Shown here in pieces: positions 1 to 8,252 of a stretch of DNA of 24,946 nucleotides. The stretch spans positions 1 through 24,946 of the IMG/VR virus record IMGVR_UViG_3300030110_005329; one strand, given 5' to 3'. The stretch comes from a virus. The notes under the pieces are model-generated. The model saw only the letters and a list, made by a program, of their open reading frames with translations. It was not told where the DNA came from and did not search any database. How positions within the stretch are numbered: the stretch's first letter is position 1; each line of letters starts with the position of its first letter. The translations under genes and the position numbers were made by a program.

Positions 1-2
1 AA

Positions 3-3000
3 GGCATTGGTCCTCAAATCGGACAAGTGTTTAAAAACACCAGAGATGCAGCAAAGCTTAACGCCTTGGAGTCCGCACGCAGAAAAATGGGTTTGTTTGA
101 AACCGAAGAGGGACGAGAAGAGCTAAACAAACAAATCGACGCAGAAGCAACGGTGCTTCTTAAACAAATTAACGAAGGCATTAGGCGTGTTGAAGACCTC
201 AACCCCGAAGACTTGAACACTCTTCAACAAGGAATCAGAAGCGGTGTAATAAGTTTTTCTATGATGGCACCGTTATTGGCGGCAAGCATTTTTAAAAGAG
301 ATCCAACAGTAATGATTACTGGTATGTCTTTGCTTACGGCTGGCGACAGCTATACAAGTGGAAGAGCCGAAGGTTTATCGCACAAAGACGCATTTATTTA
401 TGGTGGAATAGATGGGTTTATTGAAGGCGCGACCGAAATAATTCCTGCCAAAACGCTTTTAAAATTATTTCCCGGCGCCAAAGATACGGCCGGAAGATTC
501 TCCGTAAACGCGCTCAAGTTTCTTTTTCAAGACATTGCAGGAGAACAGGCAGCCACGTATCTACAAAACATTAACGCCTATTATTTTGATTTGGACAAAG
601 AAAGATTGGCCATTGAAAACGATCCAAATTTAGACGGAGTACAAAAAGAACAGCTTCTTGGTGAACTTAAAAAGAAACGTGCCGTAATCACTTTCTTTGC
701 AACACTCACAGCCGGGGGTATGCAAGTCGGTACTGCTAAAATGATCGACTACGGTTTGTCGGAGAAAGAAATACAAGAGACCTTAAACCCGCCGATAACG
801 GAGCAGTTGGAACTGTTTCCAAACATTGAAACAGAACAAACAATTGGACAGGGTTTGGCTCTTCTTGGAGAAGCGCAAACTGAAGCGGTGCAAAACTTAA
901 ACGAGCTTTCAAAACAAAGAGAAGGCATATTGACCGACGTTACGCTTAAAGAAGACAAGAAAAAACAAGCAACGGCCCTTGAAGAAATAGACAAACAAAT
1001 ACTTGAAGCCGAACAAAAGGTGAACCGTATTGAACAAACACGCGCTGAGTTTGAAAGAAACGACGAGCGTTTAAAACGATTAAGAGAAATTGAAGAAGAG
1101 CTTGAATACAGTGAAGACGCACAAATCACCGAGGAACTCAACCAAGAAAAGACAACCCTCTTATCGGAAATCAAAATGGAAGGACCGGGGACCGGGGTTC
1201 AACGATTAGAACCTGTTGAGTACACACCTTACGAGATTGATGAAGGCGTCCTTGCTTTAGAAAATACTCCAGAAGCACAAAACCAAAAAGGAAAAACGGG
1301 TTTCTATAATGCGTCTATACAAAAACTGTATGACGAGCTTATTGATCCGCAAATCGCGGACCGAATTGTTACGGCGTACAACACAACGGCACAAAAGATG
1401 GCGGACCTTGGATTTACTTCTCAGGGCACCGTAGATAAAAATGCTCCTTTGGTCATCAAAGAAATGCAAAAAGACCTTCGACGTTTGGTCACACAATCAA
1501 AAAATCTTTTAAACAAACGTGTGGCTCTTTCGCGTTTGGACAACAAAGTTGCCGAAGGAAAAATAGAACGAGAAGACTATAACCAGAAGGTACTAAAAAC
1601 CAACCAAGAGATTGCAGAAATTCAAGCAAGAATAGATGCCATCGTTGAGCGTTCTCAAAACCCTGTGTTGCAATTGCCCGATCTTCCAGAAAATTTGCAG
1701 AACCCTTACGGTGTCAACAGTCGTTTCTTTGCTCCTAAAAGTTTTATCAAAACAATACGGGAAAAAATAATTCCATATAAGTTTGGAGACAATGTTGTTG
1801 TGTATAGACCCACAGCGGAAAAAGAACAGGTGTTTCGAGAAGACCTTCCCGAAGATGAAAAGGAAGCAATGCCGCAAGTTTCTTTTAAAAACATTCCGTT
1901 TGACTCTACGATTCGGTTGTACTTTTATGATATGGCTGGAACAGGAGACTTTAGTGAGAGAGCACTGAAAGATCCATTGACCGGAGAAGTGTTTTACCGA
2001 GAGTACGACGCAATAGAGTTTGTTGATCCGCTTACAGGAACATTAAATTTAAGCGAGGTGTTGTTGCCGTCAATTGAAATGGACGGCAAAACTTTCCAAG
2101 CGTTGTGGGAACCGGGCACACAATCACGGGCATTGGTTCAAATGATGAAAGATCCAGGAATGTCTCCAGTTAGAACAAGAGAACTCCTCGTAAGAGGAGG
2201 CGTCCCCGAAGTGGCCGCTTTTTACTATGATCGTTTTAAAAGTTTGTTTCGTCCGAGAGGCGTGCGTCCAACAATCATGGAAGAGTTGCAAACAGGGCCC
2301 GAAGGACCGATAGCCAAGGGCAGATTGTCAGAAAGGCAAATCAATCGCATATTCAGAGACATTGCAAACATTCAAAAAACTTTAGAAAAAAACATTGAAC
2401 AGGGTTTGGTAAAAATAAAAGCCACGATGGAAGACAAAGGCGTGATTTACCAGTCTGGAGAGGCTTATCTTGACCCGATGACAACCATGGATCGTTTTAA
2501 AGAACTGATTGCAAAAGCGTTTAGGGGAAATCAAAAAGCACAAAAAGAATTGAGACGACTGGGCCAAGGAGAGTTGGTTGATGCGATTGTAAAAGGAAGA
2601 AAAAGAATCAGCAAAAACTCAAGACGGATTATTGATTTGGTTAAAAAGATTGATCCGGAAGGCACAGTGTACACCAAAGAAAAAGTGGCCATGTTGGAAG
2701 ATGCAATTGAGCGTTACATGGGAAGAATTTTTGGTGCGTACGTTTTCCCTGATTGGCGTCCTCCCAATAGGCTAACCGCTACAAAAAGAGAAAAAGATCA
2801 GCACAAAGCTGCGGTCGAGCAGTTGGCAGGAATTTATGCACAAAAGCAAGGATTAGGTGCAAACATGGAAGAGGCCACAGAGCAGGCTGAGAGAGACTTG
2901 GATATTTTATACAGTGGGACAGGACAACAAAGAGCAGAGCTTTTTGTGTCTATGTTTGAGTTTACTCCACCTTACCTGACAGCGGAAACAGGGGGAGAAA

Positions 3001-5504
3001 CTTTGATGCTGCCTCAACTCAAACAAAAAAGAGCCGACATTCCAAGCGAGGTAAGAAAAGCTTTGGGCGAGGTCACTGAGTCTTGGGCACAAGCGCAAAT
3101 GACCGCAATGAAGCAAGAACAGTTTATTGCTGTAACGGAATATTTATTGGAGCTTGCAGAGATTGGCAACGCGCCTGCAACACGTTTTCTTTCTCGTCGA
3201 GAGACACCACGGTACAATACAGAAATTACCATCCCTGGTGATGTACTAAACCCTCTTAACGGTTTCTTTACAACACCTGCGATGGCACAAGCGATTATGA
3301 AAACGATGGGTTACGGTCCGTTGCGTCGTTATTTAAACGAGATGCCCGCGCTTCTTAATCCACTCAAACAACCTTATTTAAGTGCACAGGGGTCTATGGG
3401 GTACATTTCTCTTGCTTACTTAAATCTTTCGGTAAAAACACAGAGCAGAAACTTTCAAAGTGCGATGTTTTTCCCCATGATGTCGGGTAACTGGCAGGCA
3501 TACAAAAATCCGCGTGCAGCGGCACAATACATCAAAGAACAATTTGGAGACATGTCTTCAGCGGAACTGGATTTTATTGTTGGAGAAGGAATTATTGGTT
3601 CAAGTGTAATGCTTGGAGAACGAAAAGCAATGCTCGACAGAATGCAGGGTATGGCAACTTGGCAAGAGTTCACTGACTTTTTAGAAGAAAGTTCTGTTGA
3701 CAGAGTTGAAAAAGCCAAACGTGGAACACAAAGAGGCTTACGCACAGCGGAAGAACTTTACCAACTGGCCGACGACATACCTAAAATAATGAACTATCTT
3801 GGAGAAAGAGAATCGGGCTTTAGAGTATTTGTTCCCGAGGGCACACAAAATTTGTCCGAGCAACAAATGGACGATCTGTTTGACATGATTTCTGAGTTAG
3901 TTGTTGAGCAAGGCGGTCGAAAAGTAACGCGTTCAGAAAGCACGCCTGCCGAGAATTTACAAAAAGCCATTCATGCCAGAGCTTCGTTTCTTACTCGAAG
4001 AAACATTCCAAACTACAATCGACTGCCAAACATTCTCGATGCTTTGAGACTGGGCTTGGTTTCTAACTTCCCCGGTTTTAACACTGCGGTAATAACAAGC
4101 CAAGCAAACGCTATGAAGACCGCGTTGCTTGAACACCAGTTAGCACATTCGGGCGATCCCGCGGTTGATGCTGGTTTAAAGTTTCGTTTGCAAAAAAGAG
4201 CAGCCATGCGTGGAACATCCAATGCCGCTTGGATGGTCGGACCAGGAACATTTTTGGCGGCTGCTACCGCTTTACGGTTTGCAGGGAAAACAGCCAAAGT
4301 TGCAGGAATTGGTGTTGGGGCGACTGCATTAATTGCTCCTCAAGCGTTGTCTCGTTTTGTTGCGGAGTGGTCGGTCAACAACAATCTTCTTTTTGTATCA
4401 GACGCCGACGAGGATGGCACGCTTGAAGTGTATGATTTTTCACACACGGACGGTTTTACACTAATTTCTGAGCCTTCTAGGTTGTTGTTAAAATACCTTG
4501 CCACCGATGCGTATTTAGGAGAAGAAGCTTCGGACAAACTTTGGGACACACTTATGCAGTCTTTAAAGAACGTGCGATCAAGCTACACCGATGAAAAGAT
4601 TATGAAAAGAGCGGTGTTGGAATTTATTAGCGGAAAAGATCGAGAAACAGGCAAACCCTACACAGATCCAAATGCGCCTTGGTGGATACAATTGAAAGAC
4701 AAAGGTACGCGTTTTATTAGCACTGTGTCGCCAAAAATTTTCCACGAAAGTCTTGATCTAGCAAAAGCATTGGTGCTTACAGGGGAAGAGTCTTTGGACA
4801 AGAAAGGCAGAGAAAGAAATCTTTTGCGTTCTCTGGCTTATACTTTTGGGTTTAAAACAGATCAAATTTCTCCCAAAGAAATCATCAACGACTATAAAAT
4901 TTCTGGTTTTAACAACGCATTGAGCACCAGCGAATCGTGGGCCAAAGGTGTTTTTTATAGAGCCGAGGGCCGCGAACTGGGTTACGACGACATGCCGGCG
5001 ATGGTCGCAGCTTACGACGAGTTGCAACGACAACATTTTGAACAAGTGAGAGATTTGCGTTTAGATATTCATTGGATGGCACCCATTCTCGGTACTTCCC
5101 CTGCTGAAACATTTAATTATCTTGCAGAAAAAGATCGTATCAAATCTCTACGAAAAGCGGACAGAGCAAACATCATACCGGACCGCAACGACAATCCGTT
5201 GTATGTACCAACAAGCATTTCCAGTTTTATAAAAGCTTATGATGCTGAACTTAGAAACGTGCAAGCAAAAAATCCAGATCTTTTGTCTAACCAAGAAATA
5301 GATGAACGTGTTGGCACTTTGGCGGCAAGAATAGAAAAATTGTCCTACAACAAGTGGGCAGAACAACCGATTGCGTGGACGTGGCAAGGAGTGGTTCAAA
5401 AAGCAGTAGAGTTTGAAGAAAACAAAAAGAACCAAGACATTACTGCTCGAACACCTATTTTTTCCGAGCAAGAATTAATTGAAGCGTATTCTACAAAAGA
5501 CTAA
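3..5504 (+). CDS. Giant virion-associated (probably ejected) protein, 5' end missing
   Basis: The frame is open to the window edge (codons from base 3), so the GTG at 27 is only an internal candidate start and the true start lies upstream. At least 1834 codons remain. Residues below count from the GTG. Residues 70-140 and 218-235 are Gly/Ala-rich and hydrophobic, like membrane-interacting parts of phage ejection proteins. Residues 285-385 are a charged, Glu/Lys/Arg-rich probable coiled coil. Residues 1398-1448 are a second Gly/Ala-rich hydrophobic stretch. I see no polymerase, protease or lysozyme motif with confidence. Size and composition match the giant podovirus internal virion or 'large polyvalent' proteins, so a role in DNA delivery is inferred. 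The last 14 bases overlap the convergent nuclease gene, leaving no room for a terminator between them. Confidence 0.75.
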   Translation, partial: GIGPQIGQVFKNTRDAAKLNALESARRKMGLFETEEGREELNKQIDAEATVLLKQINEGIRRVEDLNPEDLNTLQQGIRSGVISFSMMAPLLAASIFKRDPTVMITGMSLLTAGDSYTSGRAEGLSHKDAFIYGGIDGFIEGATEIIPAKTLLKLFPGAKDTAGRFSVNALKFLFQDIAGEQAATYLQNINAYYFDLDKERLAIENDPNLDGVQKEQLLGELKKKRAVITFFATLTAGGMQVGTAKMIDYGLSEKEIQETLNPPITEQLELFPNIETEQTIGQGLALLGEAQTEAVQNLNELSKQREGILTDVTLKEDKKKQATALEEIDKQILEAEQKVNRIEQTRAEFERNDERLKRLREIEEELEYSEDAQITEELNQEKTTLLSEIKMEGPGTGVQRLEPVEYTPYEIDEGVLALENTPEAQNQKGKTGFYNASIQKLYDELIDPQIADRIVTAYNTTAQKMADLGFTSQGTVDKNAPLVIKEMQKDLRRLVTQSKNLLNKRVALSRLDNKVAEGKIEREDYNQKVLKTNQEIAEIQARIDAIVERSQNPVLQLPDLPENLQNPYGVNSRFFAPKSFIKTIREKIIPYKFGDNVVVYRPTAEKEQVFREDLPEDEKEAMPQVSFKNIPFDSTIRLYFYDMAGTGDFSERALKDPLTGEVFYREYDAIEFVDPLTGTLNLSEVLLPSIEMDGKTFQALWEPGTQSRALVQMMKDPGMSPVRTRELLVRGGVPEVAAFYYDRFKSLFRPRGVRPTIMEELQTGPEGPIAKGRLSERQINRIFRDIANIQKTLEKNIEQGLVKIKATMEDKGVIYQSGEAYLDPMTTMDRFKELIAKAFRGNQKAQKELRRLGQGELVDAIVKGRKRISKNSRRIIDLVKKIDPEGTVYTKEKVAMLEDAIERYMGRIFGAYVFPDWRPPNRLTATKREKDQHKAAVEQLAGIYAQKQGLGANMEEATEQAERDLDILYSGTGQQRAELFVSMFEFTPPYLTAETGGETLMLPQLKQKRADIPSEVRKALGEVTESWAQAQMTAMKQEQFIAVTEYLLELAEIGNAPATRFLSRRETPRYNTEITIPGDVLNPLNGFFTTPAMAQAIMKTMGYGPLRRYLNEMPALLNPLKQPYLSAQGSMGYISLAYLNLSVKTQSRNFQSAMFFPMMSGNWQAYKNPRAAAQYIKEQFGDMSSAELDFIVGEGIIGSSVMLGERKAMLDRMQGMATWQEFTDFLEESSVDRVEKAKRGTQRGLRTAEELYQLADDIPKIMNYLGERESGFRVFVPEGTQNLSEQQMDDLFDMISELVVEQGGRKVTRSESTPAENLQKAIHARASFLTRRNIPNYNRLPNILDALRLGLVSNFPGFNTAVITSQANAMKTALLEHQLAHSGDPAVDAGLKFRLQKRAAMRGTSNAAWMVGPGTFLAAATALRFAGKTAKVAGIGVGATALIAPQALSRFVAEWSVNNNLLFVSDADEDGTLEVYDFSHTDGFTLISEPSRLLLKYLATDAYLGEEASDKLWDTLMQSLKNVRSSYTDEKIMKRAVLEFISGKDRETGKPYTDPNAPWWIQLKDKGTRFISTVSPKIFHESLDLAKALVLTGEESLDKKGRERNLLRSLAYTFGFKTDQISPKEIINDYKISGFNNALSTSESWAKGVFYRAEGRELGYDDMPAMVAAYDELQRQHFEQVRDLRLDIHWMAPILGTSPAETFNYLAEKDRIKSLRKADRANIIPDRNDNPLYVPTSISSFIKAYDAELRNVQAKNPDLLSNQEIDERVGTLAARIEKLSYNKWAEQPIAWTWQGVVQKAVEFEENKKNQDITARTPIFSEQELIEAYSTKD

Positions 5505-6177
5505 ACTGGGCCACTCTGTCGTTCCAAGCGTCCACGGCTCGATCAAATTCTCTGCCTTCTAAAACAAACTCTTGATAGAAACAATCTACTGAGCACATCA
5601 TAATCACGCCTTTCTTGATTTCGGTGCCGTGTAGTGCATTGTGCGCCGTTGCATAAGCGGCAAGTTGTTGAAAGTAGTCCCAGACATAGCGTCTGCTTTT
5701 CTTGGGTATGTTGGTTTGCTTAAAGTCCATGATGGCTTCTTCGCCTAAATGTTTCCCGATTACATCCGCGGTGCCAGCGTATTTTCCTGGATAATATAAA
5801 GGCACTTCACAACCGTATACTTGGTCGATGGAAGGAAAGCCTTGGTCCATGATGGTACAAGCCATTTTATAAGCTTTTTTCTTGTCGGGAGTTTCTGGAT
5901 AATAGTCCCAAATGTTGCCTTCTTTCAATTGTCTTTCAAGTATCTCGTGCATTTCGGTACCTCGAGCCGCGGCTTCGTTGCGTATACGATCCGCTTCTTC
6001 TTGTCCGACCTTTTCAATCCACTGCTTTATGCTGTCGCCTTTCTTTGTTCCAGATAAAATAGTGGTCACGGAGGGCAACCTTTCTTCGCCATAAACATAA
6101 AGACGTCGACCGTCCTCTGTTTCTTGAGTCAGTTCTGCGTACTCATACGGAGACTCAAATAAAATGTCGTGCTTCAT
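5491..6177 (-). CDS. RecB/Cas4-like PD-(D/E)XK nuclease
   Basis: A 228-aa protein with the full set of RecB-family nuclease motifs: GTEMH at 73-77, E124 in CEVPLY, GTAD at 135-138, DFK at 151-153 and QLAAY at 171-175. Such proteins cut DNA in a metal-dependent way, and in phages act as exonucleases for recombination, end processing or host DNA breakdown. LPSVTTIL at 34-41 is also typical of the phage members. It is the last gene of the minus-strand replication block and follows the small ribbon-helix-helix gene by 5 bases, so the two are probably cotranscribed. Its 3' end overlaps the giant protein gene by 14 bases. The nuclease fold is well supported; whether it is an exonuclease or endonuclease is not shown by the sequence. 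Confidence 0.85.
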   Translation of the reverse strand: MKHDILFESPYEYAELTQETEDGRRLYVYGEERLPSVTTILSGTKKGDSIKQWIEKVGQEEADRIRNEAAARGTEMHEILERQLKEGNIWDYYPETPDKKKAYKMACTIMDQGFPSIDQVYGCEVPLYYPGKYAGTADVIGKHLGEEAIMDFKQTNIPKKSRRYVWDYFQQLAAYATAHNALHGTEIKKGVIMMCSVDCFYQEFVLEGREFDRAVDAWNDRVAQFSLL

Positions 6178-6182
6178 GGCAC

Positions 6183-6329
6183 CTACTTTATTTTTTCTTT
6201 TGCGGCCATTTCTTTAATGGCTTGTGCAAACACATTACTGGTTGGACGCTCTGTTGCGAGTCCAATTTTTCTAGCCAGCTCTACGATTTCTTTTCGTATC
6301 GCTACGCTTTTCCATTTATCAGTGTTCAT
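6183..6329 (-). CDS. Small ribbon-helix-helix DNA-binding protein
   Basis: A 48-aa protein starting MNTDKWKSVAIRKEIVEL. The pattern is a short beta strand (KSVAIRK), a helix (EIVELARKIG), a turn (RPTSN) and a second helix (VFAQAIKEMAAKEK). This is the CopG/Arc-type ribbon-helix-helix fold, whose members bind operators as dimers. The start is chosen from a good ribosome binding site, GAGGAGA, five bases upstream of the ATG. It stands between the polymerase gene and the nuclease gene on the same strand. A candidate promoter with an inverted repeat lies directly upstream, so autoregulation and control of the nuclease are plausible. The fold call is by pattern only. Confidence 0.7.
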   Translation of the reverse strand: MNTDKWKSVAIRKEIVELARKIGLATERPTSNVFAQAIKEMAAKEKIK

Positions 6330-6356
6330 AAATTCTCCTCATGGTTTATCTGATAG

Positions 6357-6386
6357 ATTATAATACAAGTCCCTTAATATATACAA
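6357..6386 (-). promoter_or_regulatory. Candidate sigma70 promoter for the RHH-nuclease gene pair
   Basis: Read on the minus strand: -35 TTGTAT (6381-6386), an 18-base spacer, and -10 TATAAT (6357-6362, perfect). It points at the RHH gene, whose start codon is at 6329. The -35 lies inside the inverted repeat at 6375-6395. Confidence 0.5.
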
Positions 6387-6395
6387 CATATATTA
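6375..6395. promoter_or_regulatory. Operator-like inverted repeat
   Basis: TAATATAT, five bases, then ATATATTA: perfect 8-bp arms. The repeat overlaps the stop codon of the polymerase gene and the -35 box of the candidate promoter for the RHH gene. A symmetric AT-rich site at this spot is what an autorepressing RHH protein would need. The low GC content means chance symmetry is possible. Confidence 0.5.
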
Positions 6396-8252
6396 GGACA
6401 TAGAATCGCCCCAATTTTCTCCAAGTTCCGCATCAACTTTGTTCGGCACCTCAAGCCTGAGTGCCTTTTCCATAATCTCTGCAATGCCTTTTACCTCTTC
6501 CTCACTAGACACAGAAAAAACAAGCTCGTCGTGTACCTGCAATACAGGCTTATAGGAAGCGTTGTAGCAGTCCAACATGGCTTTCTTTGTCATGTCTGCG
6601 GCCGAACCCTGGATTAATTTGTTCAGGGCCTTATAAACGAAAGCACGCTTGATCTCTCCGTTGTACTCGTGCATGGCTTCTTTGTACTTCATGGGCCTTC
6701 CGGTGCCGTATTGACGCGGTTCCCACATATCAAAGTGGCACCGTCGTCCAAGCAAAGTTTTAATGTAGCCACGAGTGCTTGCGCTTCGCATCACTGTGTC
6801 CGCCATTTGACGAACAAATGGCGCATAGGTATTAAAACGCATTAGAATGTCGCTTGCTTCTTCAACGTCTACGCCCAACTGGTCGGCAAGCTTTCCTTTG
6901 CCCATGCCGTACATGATTCCAAGCCCTATGGTTTTGGCTGTCTTGCGATCAATGCCCACCAGATCGGCAACCTCTTGGTGAAAGTCTGCCTCTCCGTTAA
7001 TGTAAGCCTCTGCAATTGTGTCTGCCCCTTCGTATTGAGAACGATAGGCAAAGTGAGTCAGTATTCTAGGCTCTTGTTGTGAAAAATCCGCCGAACACCA
7101 CTTCTGTCCTTCTTCCGGAAGAAACAAAGAACGAATCAAAGGACCGATCTCTTTGTCTCGAGCAGGAACTTGTTGCAGGTTCGGGTTGGACATGGACAAT
7201 CTTCCGGTCACTGTTCCACCCGTTTCTCCTTTAAGTTGTCTGACGTCTGCGTGAATCCGCCCGTTGTGTGCGTGTTTAATGATCGTGTCTATAAATGTTT
7301 TGTGGGCTTTGTTTAGCTCGCGTATACGCATAATCATTTGTGCAACAGGGTGTTTTTGATTGGCTAAAAACGCTTTGGTAAAACTTGGCGAACCTTTGGC
7401 CGTGTGGTTGTAGGGAATTTCACACGCATCGAAGACTTGTGCCACGTCGTTTGCCGCCCAAACTCTTATGTCTTTAATACCGGAAACCTTTTCCACTTCT
7501 TTTAACGTCTTTTTCTCTTTGGCAAGCAGTTGTTTCTTTAGTTTGTCTGCTCGTTCTAGGTCCACTCGTACTCCCGTCATCTTCATGTTAAACAAAACAG
7601 GAAACAAATCTGTCTCTAGGTTAAAAATGTTCCAAAGATTTTGTTCTTCCAAATGAATTTTAAAATGATTCCAAAGTTTAAGCGTCAGTGCTGCATCTTG
7701 TGTTGCATAGGTGCCGACATAAGAAGAAGGCAAACGCCACATTTCTGCTTTCGGATCAATGCCCCACTCTTCGGCGGCTTGTCTGAGTTCAGCCTCGGAC
7801 TTGCCCTCTTGCAAATATTCCATGCCCAAAGAATTAAGCGTGTACCAATACATGTTTTCATTAACCAAAGGCGCAACAACCATGGTGTCAATGACTCTTC
7901 CTTTGACTTCAACGCCTTCCTTCTTTAGCCAACCCACGTCGTACATGGCGTTGTGAAAGATTTTGTCTTGGTCTCCAGACAGCACGTCCTTTACGAATTC
8001 CAAGACTCTCTTCTTTGGAAAATTAAATCCTGCTTCGTGAGCAAAAGGAAAATAATCGGCGTAGCCGTCTATTGCAATGGAGACTCCCACGATCTCTCCG
8101 TCGCCGCGAACATAGCCTGGACCTTTCTCTTTTAAAGAGGGGTCTCTGGTTTCGGTGTCGATTGCAATCTCATCGGCGTCGAGTATTCTTTGTGCCGGAA
8201 AAGTATCGGGTGGAGTCCACTCTGTGGGGGGTTGAAATGTTTTAAAGGCCAT
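6393..8252 (-). CDS. polA: Family A DNA polymerase with 3'-5' exonuclease
   Basis: A 619-aa replicative polymerase. Exonuclease domain: IDTETRD with D32/E34, HNAMYD with D105, and YATQD with Y182/D186, so proofreading residues are intact. Polymerase domain: TGRLSMSNPNLQQVPAR (348-364), motif A SADFSQQEPR with D389, motif B RKTAKTIGLGIMYG with K440 and Y448, motif C VHDE with D575. There is no 5' nuclease domain, as is usual for phage PolA. Aligning motif B to E. coli Pol I puts Leu444 at the Phe762 position, which affects nucleotide discrimination and speed. The start overlaps the helicase stop by 11 bases, which suggests translational coupling. Identity is firm. Confidence 0.96.
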   Translation of the reverse strand: MAFKTFQPPTEWTPPDTFPAQRILDADEIAIDTETRDPSLKEKGPGYVRGDGEIVGVSIAIDGYADYFPFAHEAGFNFPKKRVLEFVKDVLSGDQDKIFHNAMYDVGWLKKEGVEVKGRVIDTMVVAPLVNENMYWYTLNSLGMEYLQEGKSEAELRQAAEEWGIDPKAEMWRLPSSYVGTYATQDAALTLKLWNHFKIHLEEQNLWNIFNLETDLFPVLFNMKMTGVRVDLERADKLKKQLLAKEKKTLKEVEKVSGIKDIRVWAANDVAQVFDACEIPYNHTAKGSPSFTKAFLANQKHPVAQMIMRIRELNKAHKTFIDTIIKHAHNGRIHADVRQLKGETGGTVTGRLSMSNPNLQQVPARDKEIGPLIRSLFLPEEGQKWCSADFSQQEPRILTHFAYRSQYEGADTIAEAYINGEADFHQEVADLVGIDRKTAKTIGLGIMYGMGKGKLADQLGVDVEEASDILMRFNTYAPFVRQMADTVMRSASTRGYIKTLLGRRCHFDMWEPRQYGTGRPMKYKEAMHEYNGEIKRAFVYKALNKLIQGSAADMTKKAMLDCYNASYKPVLQVHDELVFSVSSEEEVKGIAEIMEKALRLEVPNKVDAELGENWGDSMS

